Of a DNA stretch of 64,000 nucleotides, positions 17,944 to 25,894 are shown in pieces; the first letter of the stretch is position 1; the number at the start of each line of letters is the position of its first letter. Under the pieces are notes generated by a model. That model made no database searches and had not been told where the DNA came from. It worked only from the letters and a program-made list of their open reading frames with translations. The DNA lies in contig NZ_CP085242.1 of NCBI RefSeq assembly GCF_044810985.1, forward strand, positions 2,170,001 through 2,234,000, written 5' to 3'. A program made the translations under genes and the position numbers. This stretch comes from Marinospirillum sp031581385. GTDB lineage: Bacteria > Pseudomonadota > Gammaproteobacteria > Pseudomonadales > Halomonadaceae.

Positions 17944-19826
17944 GCCTGTTTTGCCACCAATTCTCTTTTTTTCAAATGAATCAACAGCATGGATATGGCT
18001 GCAGGCGTCACACCAGGAATACGTCCAGCCTGGGCCAGGGTGGCTGGCTTGACCTGGGTGAGTTTGTTCTTCATTTCATTGGACAAACCATCCACCCGTG
18101 AATAATCCAGATCCAAAGGCAGAGCCGTTGCTTCCTGTTTGCGTACTTTTTCAATTTCCGCAGCCTGGCGATCAATATAACCAGCGTATTTGACCTGGAT
18201 CTGTACCTGCTCCTGAACCTGGGGATCCGTTGGCAAATCACCGCTGGCCAGACCTGCAAGATCCTGATAATTCAACTCAGGACGTTTAAGCAGATCCAAA
18301 AGAGCCGCCTCCCGATTCAAAGGCTGAGCCAGTTTACTCTTGAGTTGTTCACTGGCTGCGGTGTTGGGGTGAATCCAGGTGTCCTTGAGTCGCTCTTTTT
18401 CCTGTTCAATAGCATCCCGCTTGCGGCTGAATGCTTCCCAGTGGAAATCATCAATCAGCCCCAACTCCCGGCCCTTTTCGGTCAGTCTGAGATCGGCATT
18501 ATCTTCGCGCAGAAGAAGACGGTATTCAGCCCGCGACGTGAACATGCGATAAGGTTCGGAGGTACCCAGGGTAATCAGATCATCCACCAGAACCCCCAGA
18601 TAGGCTTCATCCCGGCGCGGACACCAGGCTGCCTTGTCCTGGCAACGCAGGGCAGCATTGCTTCCAGCCAACAGGCCCTGAGCAGCAGCTTCTTCGTAAC
18701 CGGTGGTGCCGTTGATCTGTCCGGCAAAAAACAGGTTGTGGATTACTTTGGTTTCCAGGCTCGGCAGCAGGCCTTGTGGATTAAAATAATCATATTCTAT
18801 GGCGTAACCAGGGCGGGTGATATGTGCCTGCTCCATACCCTGGATGGAACGCACCAGTTCCAGCTGCACATCAAAGGGCAGTGATGTGGAAATCCCATTG
18901 GGATAAAGTTCATGGGTTTTCAGGCCTTCGGGCTCAACAAAAACCTGATGGCTGTTCTTGTCGGCAAAACGATGAATCTTGTCTTCGATTGACGGACAGT
19001 AGCGTGGGCCTATTCCTTCAATGATCCCGGAATACATGGGAGAACGATCCAGGTTGTTGCGAATGATGTCATGGGTGCGCGCATTGGTGTGGGCAATATA
19101 GCAGCTGACCTGTTCAGGATGCTGCTCTGCCTTGCCCAGAAAAGACATGACCGGCAGTGGAGTATCACCCGGCTGGGCTTCCATTTTCGAAAAATCCACA
19201 CTGCGCGCATCGATGCGTGGCGGAGTCCCGGTTTTCAGACGTCCGACGGGCAATTGCAACTCCCGTAAGCGGGCAGCCAATGACTGGGCAGGAGGGTCGC
19301 CAGCACGACCACCGGAATAACTCTGCATGCCAATGTGGATCTGCCCACCCAGAAAAGTACCTGTGGTCAAGACCACCGTTTGGGCATGAAAACGCAAGCC
19401 GGATTGGGTCACGACGCCTGTGACCTGATCCTTGGCAACGATCAGATCGTCTGCAGCCTGCTGGAATATTTGCAGGTTGGGTTGGTTTTCAAGGATTTCC
19501 CGTATGGCAGCCTTGTAGAGAATCCGGTCGGCCTGGGCACGCGTGGCGCGAACAGCTGGGCCTTTGCGTGAATTCAGGACACGAAATTGTATCCCGGCCT
19601 GATCCGTTGCCCTGGCCATGGCACCTCCGAGGGCATCCACCTCCCTGACCAGGTGACTTTTGCCAATCCCGCCGATGGCAGGGTTACAGGACATTTGCCC
19701 CAGGGTTTCAATGTTGTGAGTCAGCAATAAAGTCTGACAGCCCATACGTGCAGCAGCCAAAGCGGCTTCCGTTCCTGCGTGGCCACCGCCAATTACCAGA
19801 ACATCAAAGCGGGAAGGATAATCCAC
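17940..19826 (-). CDS. mnmG: tRNA uridine-5-carboxymethylaminomethyl modification enzyme, FAD subunit
   Basis: Works with MnmE to modify the wobble uridine (position 34) of several tRNAs. The 628 residues begin with the FAD-binding VIGGGHAGTEAALAAARMG motif (about 11-29). Conserved elements include SCNPAIGGIGKSHLVREVD near 46-64, TGTFLGGQIHIG near 156, and a C-terminal MnmE-binding helical domain with KYAGYIDRQ near 550. It starts with GTG, with GAGGTG 6 nt upstream. A MnmE partner gene lies on the far side of the adjacent origin-like spacer. Confidence 0.98.
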   Translation of the reverse strand: MDYPSRFDVLVIGGGHAGTEAALAAARMGCQTLLLTHNIETLGQMSCNPAIGGIGKSHLVREVDALGGAMARATDQAGIQFRVLNSRKGPAVRATRAQADRILYKAAIREILENQPNLQIFQQAADDLIVAKDQVTGVVTQSGLRFHAQTVVLTTGTFLGGQIHIGMQSYSGGRAGDPPAQSLAARLRELQLPVGRLKTGTPPRIDARSVDFSKMEAQPGDTPLPVMSFLGKAEQHPEQVSCYIAHTNARTHDIIRNNLDRSPMYSGIIEGIGPRYCPSIEDKIHRFADKNSHQVFVEPEGLKTHELYPNGISTSLPFDVQLELVRSIQGMEQAHITRPGYAIEYDYFNPQGLLPSLETKVIHNLFFAGQINGTTGYEEAAAQGLLAGSNAALRCQDKAAWCPRRDEAYLGVLVDDLITLGTSEPYRMFTSRAEYRLLLREDNADLRLTEKGRELGLIDDFHWEAFSRKRDAIEQEKERLKDTWIHPNTAASEQLKSKLAQPLNREAALLDLLKRPELNYQDLAGLASGDLPTDPQVQEQVQIQVKYAGYIDRQAAEIEKVRKQEATALPLDLDYSRVDGLSNEMKNKLTQVKPATLAQAGRIPGVTPAAISMLLIHLKKRELVAKQA

Positions 19827-19910
19827 AGGTGCACCTCAAGACGAGCTAATAGCGGGAAAGCGGCCCAGTATAACGCCTAAAGCTTCGGACTACAGCCTTT
19901 TCCTTCACCA

Positions 19911-19962
19911 ACAATAACAGTAATAAGAGTTATAGAACTTCTTTTATTACTGTTATTATTAG
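19911..19962. repeat. AT-rich palindromic element, copy 1
   Basis: A 52-bp AT-rich element contains a perfect 14-bp inverted repeat: AATAACAGTAATAA at 19913-19926 and TTATTACTGTTATT at 19944-19957. A second copy of the whole element lies at 23987-24040. It adjoins a cluster of DnaA boxes, so it may be a DNA-unwinding element. Confidence 0.75.
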
Positions 19963-20164
19963 TGTGGACAGTTTCTGTGGATAACCCTCTGAAAAGCACG
20001 GCTACAAAGCTTTTCAGATTTGAATAAGTTTGCGGACAGGCACTGTAGTAAGGCTGTAGAACCAGCTTGTAGCCTGTGTATAAACAAGCTACTAGTCCAC
20101 AGGCTAATTTTATACCCGGTTTAGTACCCTCTTATTTCCCGGCTTGTTTGCCTGCTTATACACA
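19911..20164. other. oriC: Origin-like DnaA-box cluster 1 (mnmG-mnmE spacer)
   Basis: The 346-bp spacer between mnmG and mnmE holds no gene. It contains the AT-rich palindrome (19911-19962) and three perfect TTATNCACA boxes at 19976-19984 (minus), 20075-20083 (minus) and 20156-20164 (plus), plus a near match at 20093-20101. The middle box is embedded in interlocked inverted repeats: AGCTTGT (20064-20070) with ACAAGCT (20084-20090), and TAGCCTGTG (20070-20078) with CACAGGCTA (20098-20106). Two further perfect boxes lie in nearby mnmE (20438-20446, 20488-20496). No GATC site is present, so an E. coli-like Dam/SeqA control is unlikely here. Whether replication starts here or at cluster 2 cannot be told from sequence. 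Confidence 0.7.
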
Positions 20165-20172
20165 GAGTTTTT

Positions 20173-21534
20173 TTACTTCCCGATGCAGAATTCGCCAAAA
20201 ATCTTGCCGAGAAGATCATCAGCAGTAAATTCCCCGGTGATTTCTCCCAGAGCTTCCTGAGCCAAACGTAAATCTTCAGCAAGAAGTTCACCGGCCCCCA
20301 GTTCTTCCAGCTGATTTTTCCCTTGAGTAATGATGGTTTCAGCACGTTTCAGGGCCTCCAGATGTCTGCGCCTTGCAGAAAAACCCCCTTCAGTGGTGGC
20401 TTGGTAGCCCATGACCTCTTTCAGGTGCTCCTTCAATTTATCCACACCCTGTTGTTGCTTGGCAGAAATACGCAAAACCGGAGGGGATGTGGATAAATCA
20501 CTGGTCTCCTTTTCACCACTTAAATCGATCTTGTTACGTACCAGGGTCAACCTTTCCGGATGGGGCAAACGCTGGACAAACTCCGGCCAGATCTGTTCGG
20601 GATCGAGACTGGAAACAGTCTGGGAATCAACCAGTAAAAGGATGCGATCCGCCTTTTCAATTTCTGCCCAGGCTCTTTCCACACCCAGCTTTTCCACAAG
20701 ATCTTCAGTGTCCCGTAAACCGGCTGTATCGATAATGTGCAAAGGCATGCCATCCAGGTGAATGTGTTCTTTCAAGACATCCCGAGTGGTACCGGCGATA
20801 TCTGTCACCAAGGCTCTGTCATGTCCGGCCAGCAGATTCAAAAGACTGGATTTTCCGGCATTGGGGCGACCGGCAAGAACGACATTCATGCCTTCACGCA
20901 TTAAACAGCCTTGTCGGGCTTCCCTGGCGATCTGATCCAGTTCGGTCAGCAAACCCTGGAGTTGCTGGCTGACATGTCCATCACTGATAAAATCAATTTC
21001 TTCTTCGGGAAAATCAATCGCGGCCTCCACATACATTCGTAAGTGAATGAGTCGCTCGACTAGCTGGTGAATGCGATCTGAAAAAGCCCCTTGCAAAGAT
21101 CTGAGTGCGTTATCCGCGGCCTGTTGGGATGAGGCTTCAATCAGATCGGCCAAGGCTTCCGCCTGAGCCAGGTCGAGCTTGTCATTCAAAAAAGCTCTTT
21201 GGCTGAATTCACCGGGTTGAGCAAGACGCGCACCGGCCGACACAAGATTGCTGACCAGGCGATCCAATAGAATCGGCCCGCCGTGACCCTGGAATTCCAG
21301 AACATCCTCACCCGTAAATGAATGAGGGCCGGGGAAGTAGATGGCAATGCCTTCATCAATTACCTGCCCCTTGAGGTCATAGAAGGGGCCATAGTGGGCA
21401 TAGCGTGGCTTCAGGGAGCGCTGGAGAAGCTGTTCGGCCATTTGCTGGCAGAGGGGGCCGGATACACGAACGATGCCCACACCACCACGGCCGGGAGCTG
21501 TTGCCAAAGCGACAATGGTTTCCTGAGAGCTCAT
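20173..21534 (-). CDS. mnmE: tRNA modification GTPase MnmE
   Basis: Partner of MnmG in wobble-uridine modification. The ATG at 21534 (MSSQETIVALATAPGRGG, 453 residues) matches family N-termini; upstream in-frame codons run into the leader hairpin. Domains are an N-terminal tetrahydrofolate-binding fold (1-120), then a helical domain with an inserted G domain: G1 GRPNAGKSS near 222, G3 DTAGLRDT near 269, G4 RNKID near 334. The C-terminal CIGK carries the conserved Cys. The gene contains two perfect DnaA boxes. In many relatives it directly precedes or follows mnmG; here 350 bp of origin-like DNA separate them. Confidence 0.98.
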   Translation of the reverse strand: MSSQETIVALATAPGRGGVGIVRVSGPLCQQMAEQLLQRSLKPRYAHYGPFYDLKGQVIDEGIAIYFPGPHSFTGEDVLEFQGHGGPILLDRLVSNLVSAGARLAQPGEFSQRAFLNDKLDLAQAEALADLIEASSQQAADNALRSLQGAFSDRIHQLVERLIHLRMYVEAAIDFPEEEIDFISDGHVSQQLQGLLTELDQIAREARQGCLMREGMNVVLAGRPNAGKSSLLNLLAGHDRALVTDIAGTTRDVLKEHIHLDGMPLHIIDTAGLRDTEDLVEKLGVERAWAEIEKADRILLLVDSQTVSSLDPEQIWPEFVQRLPHPERLTLVRNKIDLSGEKETSDLSTSPPVLRISAKQQQGVDKLKEHLKEVMGYQATTEGGFSARRRHLEALKRAETIITQGKNQLEELGAGELLAEDLRLAQEALGEITGEFTADDLLGKIFGEFCIGK

Positions 21535-21554
21535 AACTTTTCCTCTTAAATAGC

Positions 21555-21579
21555 AAAACCCCCTCACTGGGAGGGGGTT
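21555..21579 (-). terminator. Hairpin between yidC and mnmE
   Basis: Perfect 9-bp arms AACCCCCTC (21557-21565) and GAGGGGGTT (21571-21579) flank the loop ACTGG. On the minus strand the stem ends in TTTT, so it can terminate transcripts coming from rpmH-rnpA-yidC, or attenuate read-through into mnmE. The T tract is short. Confidence 0.6.
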
Positions 21580-21590
21580 GAAGAGTTAAC

Positions 21591-21599
21591 TTATCCACA
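21591..21599 (+). promoter_or_regulatory. Perfect DnaA box upstream of mnmE
   Basis: TTATCCACA lies in the 77-bp yidC-mnmE spacer, next to the hairpin. It is a lone box between the two main clusters and could control mnmE or add to origin binding of DnaA. Confidence 0.6.
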
Positions 21600-21611
21600 T
21601 GGGGAAAGCTT

Positions 21612-23285
21612 TTAACTTTTCGATGCTTCTTTTGTTTTGTCTTCTTTTTCTATCTTGTTGGTAATGTACCACTGCTGAAGAATCGACAAGATATTGTTGA
21701 CCAACCAGTAGAGAACCAGACCTGCCGGGAACCAGAGGAAGAAAAAGGTAAAGACGACTGGTAGCATCTTCATGATTTTCGCCTGCATGGGATCTGGAGG
21801 TGTCGGATTCAGCCTCTGCTGCAGGAACATGGTCAGACCCATCAGAATCGGCAAGACGAAGTAGGGGTCTTTCATCGATAGGTCAGTAATCCACAGCATA
21901 AAGGGCGAATGCCGCAGTTCTACTGATTCCATCAGCATCCAGTAGAGGGCAATGAAAACCGGCATCTGTACCAGAATTGGTAAACACCCACCCAGTGGAT
22001 TGATCTTTTCCTTTTTATAAAGCTCCATCATCTGCTGGGAAAGTTTCTGGCGATCATCACCGCATTCTTCCTTGATGCGTGTCATCTTGGGAGCAACACG
22101 GCGCATGTTGGCCATGGAGCGGTAGGCGGTGGCCGATAATTTGTAAAACAAGGCCTTGATGACCACGGTGACCAGAATGATGGCCACACCCCAGTTAGCA
22201 ACAAAACCATGGAACCAGTCAAGCAACCAGAAAAGTGGCTGGGCAATAAACCACAACCAGCCATAGTCAACGGTCAGTTCCAGATTGGGCGCAGCTTCTT
22301 CCATTTCACCCTGATACTTGGGACCCAGAAACAGGTCGGCGTTCAGAGTCAGGCTGGAATCCGGTGCCAGATTTTGTTCACTTCCCTTGAAGCCGGCAAT
22401 ATTGTTGCCTGAGCCATCCGTACGGGTACTGAAAAAGCTGGTCTGATTCTGGGGTGGAATCCAGGCACTGATAAAATAGTGCTGGAGCATGGCAACCCAG
22501 CCACCTTCAGAATAATTCTGAAAACCACTGTCCTGAATGTCATCAAAATCGACTTTTTCGTAACGGGTTTCCTGAGTAGAAAAAGCTGCACCCAGATAGG
22601 CTTTCATACCCATGGACTCACCCTGGCTGGGATCGGGGGAGTTATCGCGTTTGATCAGGCCAATGAAGCTGGGTTTGACCGTGTTTTCAGAGTTGTTGAC
22701 CAGCTCATATTCCACTCCAACCTCATAGCTGCCTCGCTGGAAAGTGAAGACTTTGGCAATTTCAATGCCGTTCACTTCACCCTTGAGACGTACCTGCAGC
22801 TGTTCTTCACTCTCATCGAGCTGATATTCATAGCTTTCCGGTTCCAGTTGAATCCGTCGCTCATTACCCAAGCCGGAGACATCACTCTGGATGACATAGT
22901 GGCGTTGCGCGTTGTTCTGGAGAAGAACAAAAGGATTATCGGAATCCACCTGGGTTTTGTGCTCCAGCAAAGCAGCATAAACCAGATCACCACCGCGGGG
23001 ATTGATGCGCACATCCAGAGTATCGGTGACAACCTTGATCAGATTTGTGGAATCATTTTCTGCTTCAGAGGGAGCAGCAGTTTCCAGCTCAGGAGCACTG
23101 CGATCCGATAATTCCAGATTAGCATCAGCTTCATCCCGGTCAGTGCTGGGAGACGTTGATTCTTGATATGATTCGGGTGCCTGAACTACTTCTTCCGGTT
23201 GGGAATAGTCTTTATTCCACTGAATCATCAGCAGATAGGCGACTATCGCCAGGGAAGAAAAGAGCACAATGCGTTTTACGTCCAT
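21612..23285 (-). CDS. yidC: Membrane protein insertase YidC
   Basis: Inserts proteins such as the F0 c subunit into the inner membrane, alone or with SecYEG. The 557 residues show the Gram-negative layout: an N-terminal anchor (IVLFSSLAIVAYLLMI, 6-21), a low-complexity linker, a large periplasmic beta domain (about 75-330), and five C-terminal membrane helices, with the conserved NPLGGCLPILVQMPVFIALYW region split across residues 430-450. It follows rnpA by 15 nt; the yidD gene usually found between them is absent. Confidence 0.98.
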   Translation of the reverse strand: MDVKRIVLFSSLAIVAYLLMIQWNKDYSQPEEVVQAPESYQESTSPSTDRDEADANLELSDRSAPELETAAPSEAENDSTNLIKVVTDTLDVRINPRGGDLVYAALLEHKTQVDSDNPFVLLQNNAQRHYVIQSDVSGLGNERRIQLEPESYEYQLDESEEQLQVRLKGEVNGIEIAKVFTFQRGSYEVGVEYELVNNSENTVKPSFIGLIKRDNSPDPSQGESMGMKAYLGAAFSTQETRYEKVDFDDIQDSGFQNYSEGGWVAMLQHYFISAWIPPQNQTSFFSTRTDGSGNNIAGFKGSEQNLAPDSSLTLNADLFLGPKYQGEMEEAAPNLELTVDYGWLWFIAQPLFWLLDWFHGFVANWGVAIILVTVVIKALFYKLSATAYRSMANMRRVAPKMTRIKEECGDDRQKLSQQMMELYKKEKINPLGGCLPILVQMPVFIALYWMLMESVELRHSPFMLWITDLSMKDPYFVLPILMGLTMFLQQRLNPTPPDPMQAKIMKMLPVVFTFFFLWFPAGLVLYWLVNNILSILQQWYITNKIEKEDKTKEASKS

Positions 23286-23300
23286 GGGGTCACTGCCGCT

Positions 23301-23684
23301 TTATTTTGTTGAAAGGTGGACAGACGTTTTGCTTAAACGTCTATTGAGTTGTTGCCAGGTTTTGTCCAGATTTTGACTGATCTCTTCAGGGCTGGTCTGG
23401 CCTGCTCCCTTGATCGCAAGGACAATGATGTCTACAGACGGGAGCTGATGCTGGTTAAGGCGAAAGGACTCACGAAATCTTCGCTTGTACCTGTTACGCA
23501 TTACGGCCAGCTTGATGTGTTTTTTACCGATTACAAACCCCAGGCGGGTGTGATCCTGTCGGCCTGGTGCAGCCAGCAGAAGAAATCCCTGGCAATAGGT
23601 TTTGCAAACAGAGTTTTCAAACACATAACGGAAATCCCCGGCATTGAGGAGTCTCAATTTCCGGGGAAAACCGTAAGACGTCAT
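23301..23684 (-). CDS. rnpA: Ribonuclease P protein component
   Basis: Basic protein cofactor of RNase P, which removes 5' leaders from tRNA precursors. I place the start at ATG 23684 (127 residues, E. coli 119); the open frame upstream runs through rpmH in another frame and is not coding. The signature is clear: LRLLNAGDFRYVFEN near 10-25 and the RNR motif, Arg63-Asn64-Arg65, followed by KRRFRESFR. The stop of rpmH lies 14 nt upstream. Confidence 0.96.
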   Translation of the reverse strand: MTSYGFPRKLRLLNAGDFRYVFENSVCKTYCQGFLLLAAPGRQDHTRLGFVIGKKHIKLAVMRNRYKRRFRESFRLNQHQLPSVDIIVLAIKGAGQTSPEEISQNLDKTWQQLNRRLSKTSVHLSTK

Positions 23685-23698
23685 AACGAAACGAACGC

Positions 23699-23833
23699 TT
23701 AGGCGCTGATACGCTGACGACCTTTGGCACGACGGCGAGCCAATACAGCACGGCCATTTTTGGTAGCCATGCGGGCACGAAAACCGTGGTTGCGTTTGCG
23801 TTTTAAAACACTGGGTTGAAATGTACGTTTCAT
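23699..23833 (-). CDS. rpmH: 50S ribosomal protein L34
   Basis: A 44-residue, highly basic ribosomal protein. It begins MKRTFQPSVLKRKRNHGFR, continues with the conserved MATKNGRAVLARRRAKGR segment and ends RISA. It is first in the rpmH-rnpA-yidC transcript, as in nearly all bacteria, and a strong promoter lies about 90 nt upstream. The reading frame is complete and ungapped. Confidence 0.98.
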   Translation of the reverse strand: MKRTFQPSVLKRKRNHGFRARMATKNGRAVLARRRAKGRQRISA

Positions 23834-23923
23834 GGTTTTTGCTTTCCACAGGGTGAAGATGGATTGAAGGATCCCCGCGGGTCAATTTTCCCCCAGAGAA
23901 TCTTTACTCATACAAGAGCGGGG

Positions 23924-23952
23924 ATTTTAGAGAATTCTTGGCTGGAGCGCAA
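23924..23952 (-). promoter_or_regulatory. Sigma-70 promoter of rpmH-rnpA-yidC
   Basis: On the minus strand TTGCGC (23952-23947) and TAAAAT (23929-23924) are separated by exactly 17 nt. It lies between rpmH and origin cluster 2, giving a leader of roughly 85 nt. Confidence 0.65.
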
Positions 23953-23980
23953 TTTTTCTCTTGTTTTTTATCAGGCGTCC

Positions 23981-24332
23981 CCATCCACAATAACGACTAT
24001 AAGAGTAGTTAAGAAGTTCTTTTACTACTGTTATTATTAGGTAGGATAAAATCTGTGAAAAAGCCAGTATTCCTAATCAATATCAATATCTTAGAGACTG
24101 GATAACTGGTCTTGTAGGGAGTGATTAGCAAGGGGTTAAGTCCTGTTCAGGCTGTGCATAAAACAGCATCTTATCCACATCACTTCTTTTCCACGCTTTT
24201 CTACCAGGGTTTTCCTTGTCTTACCCGACCCCTTGTCCACAGCAAAAAAAGTGACGTTTTTGCAGCTGCAGTCATGATGAGTGGAATCTTGGCTTCTCTA
24301 CCTGAATTCAAGTCTCCTTCTGCTGTGGATAA
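23981..24332. other. oriC: Origin-like DnaA-box cluster 2 (rpmH-dnaA spacer)
   Basis: The 548-bp spacer between rpmH and dnaA has no gene beyond its promoters. It holds the AT-rich element (23987-24040) and perfect DnaA boxes at 24153-24161 (minus), 24171-24179 (plus) and 24324-24332 (minus), with a one-mismatch box at 24233-24241. The rpmH-dnaA position is that of the characterised pseudomonad origin class, making this the more conventional oriC candidate. Genes on both sides point away from it. A further perfect box lies inside dnaA at 25602-25610. Confidence 0.78.
23987..24040. repeat. AT-rich palindromic element, copy 2
   Basis: A 54-bp relative of the element at 19911-19962. Both share the start ACAATAAC, a central TAAGAG, and an end in ACTGTTATTATTAG; they differ mainly in the middle. 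Its own symmetry is less perfect, but AGTAGT (24004-24009) can pair with ACTACT (24023-24028). Confidence 0.75.
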
Positions 24333-24354
24333 CTGCAGGTTGAAAAGGTAGAAT
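24324..24354 (+). promoter_or_regulatory. Putative dnaA promoter overlapped by a DnaA box
   Basis: A TAGAAT -10 hexamer at 24349-24354 lies 27 nt before the dnaA start. The -35 region falls in or beside the perfect DnaA box TGTGGATAA (24324-24332), and no better -35 is seen. The layout suggests that DnaA represses its own gene, which is known in E. coli; here it is inferred. Confidence 0.5.
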
Positions 24355-24381
24355 GGCCTGATTCAATCTAGGAGTGAGCCA

Positions 24382-25881
24382 GTGTCAGTTGATGAGTTAT
24401 GGTTGCAATGTACTGCAACCCTGGAAGAAGAAATTCCTGCGCAGCAGTTTGCAACCTGGATTAAGCCTTTGCAGGCTGAAATTCAGGGTCGCAAGCTTCA
24501 TCTCCTTGCACCCAATCGCTTTGTTCTCCAGTGGGTTTCAGACAAGTATCTGAATAGAATACAAAAACTGGTCGAAGAAAAATCACAGGGTCAGTTGCCT
24601 CATGTCGTTTTGGGTGTGGGCAGCCGTAAGCCCGCCCAATTGACCAATCGGGCGGCACCGGTTCAGGCGTCCAGTACTCAGGAAATGCAGACACCCACAC
24701 GCCCCCCGGTGGATTATCAATCCACCCTTTATGATCTCTCAGATGAAATCGGTGAAGAGGTTCCTGAGAAGGTGGTTGCTGAAAAAAGTCAGCCAACCCA
24801 AACAGCCGGTCCAGCAAAAAAACCGCCCAGATCCAAGGTTCAGGTTGAAGGGGCGATTAAACACCCTTCGACGCTGAATCCTATGCATACGTTTGACACC
24901 CTGGTGGAAGGTAAGTCCAACCAGTTGGCCAAAGCGGCTTCCTTTCAGGTGGCTGAGAACCCTGGAGGGGCCTATAACCCGCTGTTCATTTATGGTGGTG
25001 TGGGGCTGGGTAAAACCCACCTGATGCATGCGGTGGGTCATCAGATCCTCAAGCAGAATCCCAATGCCAAGGTGGTTTATCTCAATTCCGAGCGTTTTGT
25101 TCAGGATATGGTCAAGGCCCTGCAATTGAACGCGATCAATGAGTTCAAGCGCTACTACCGTAATCTGGATGCTTTGCTGATTGATGATATTCAGTTTTTT
25201 GTCGGCAAGGATCGTTCCCAGGAGGAATTTTTTCACACCTTCAATTCACTCCTGGAAGGTGGACAACAGATCATCCTCACCTCAGATCGCTACCCCAAGG
25301 AAATTGGTGTTGAAGAGCGTTTGAAAAGTCGTTTTGGTTGGGGTCTGACGGTGGCCATAGAACCACCCGAACTGGAATTGCGGGTGGCCATCCTGATGAA
25401 AAAAGCCGAGATTGCCCGTGTGGATCTGCCCCAGGAAGTGGCCTTTTTCATTGCCCAGAAAATTCGTTCTCATGTGCGTGATCTTGAGGGCGCCTTGAAT
25501 CGTGTGATTGCGGATTCGCGCTTTAAGGGCCAACCCATCAGCGTGGAGCTGGTTAGGGAATCTCTCAAGGATTTGTTTGCCGTTCAGGACAAGCAGGTGG
25601 GTGTGGATAACATACAAAGAACTGTGGCTGAGTATTACAAGATCAAGATTGCCGACCTGCATTCCAAACGCCGCAATCGCTCCATTGCGCGCCCGCGGCA
25701 AATGGCCATGGCACTTGCCAAGGAACTGACCAACCATTCTTTGCCGGAAATAGGAGATGCCTTTGGTGGCCGCGATCACACCACAGTACTTCATGCCTGC
25801 CGCAAGATTGTTTCCCTGCAGGATGAAAGCCCGGATATTCGTGAAGACTGGAAAAACCTCCTCCGACTACTGACCAGCTAA
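24382..25881 (+). CDS. dnaA: Chromosomal replication initiator protein DnaA
   Basis: Binds DnaA boxes, melts the origin and loads the helicase. The 499 residues contain domain I (1-85, helicase and DnaA contacts), a variable linker (about 86-165), the AAA+ domain with Walker A GGVGLGKT at 205-212 and Walker B LLIDDIQFF near 264, and the DNA-binding domain with the GGRDHTTVLHACRKI signature near 457-471. It starts with GTG at 24382, with GGAG 8 nt upstream. A DnaA box overlaps its promoter and another lies within its 3' half. Confidence 0.98.
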   Translation: MSVDELWLQCTATLEEEIPAQQFATWIKPLQAEIQGRKLHLLAPNRFVLQWVSDKYLNRIQKLVEEKSQGQLPHVVLGVGSRKPAQLTNRAAPVQASSTQEMQTPTRPPVDYQSTLYDLSDEIGEEVPEKVVAEKSQPTQTAGPAKKPPRSKVQVEGAIKHPSTLNPMHTFDTLVEGKSNQLAKAASFQVAENPGGAYNPLFIYGGVGLGKTHLMHAVGHQILKQNPNAKVVYLNSERFVQDMVKALQLNAINEFKRYYRNLDALLIDDIQFFVGKDRSQEEFFHTFNSLLEGGQQIILTSDRYPKEIGVEERLKSRFGWGLTVAIEPPELELRVAILMKKAEIARVDLPQEVAFFIAQKIRSHVRDLEGALNRVIADSRFKGQPISVELVRESLKDLFAVQDKQVGVDNIQRTVAEYYKIKIADLHSKRRNRSIARPRQMAMALAKELTNHSLPEIGDAFGGRDHTTVLHACRKIVSLQDESPDIREDWKNLLRLLTS

Positions 25882-25894
25882 GAAGGCTAAAAAC

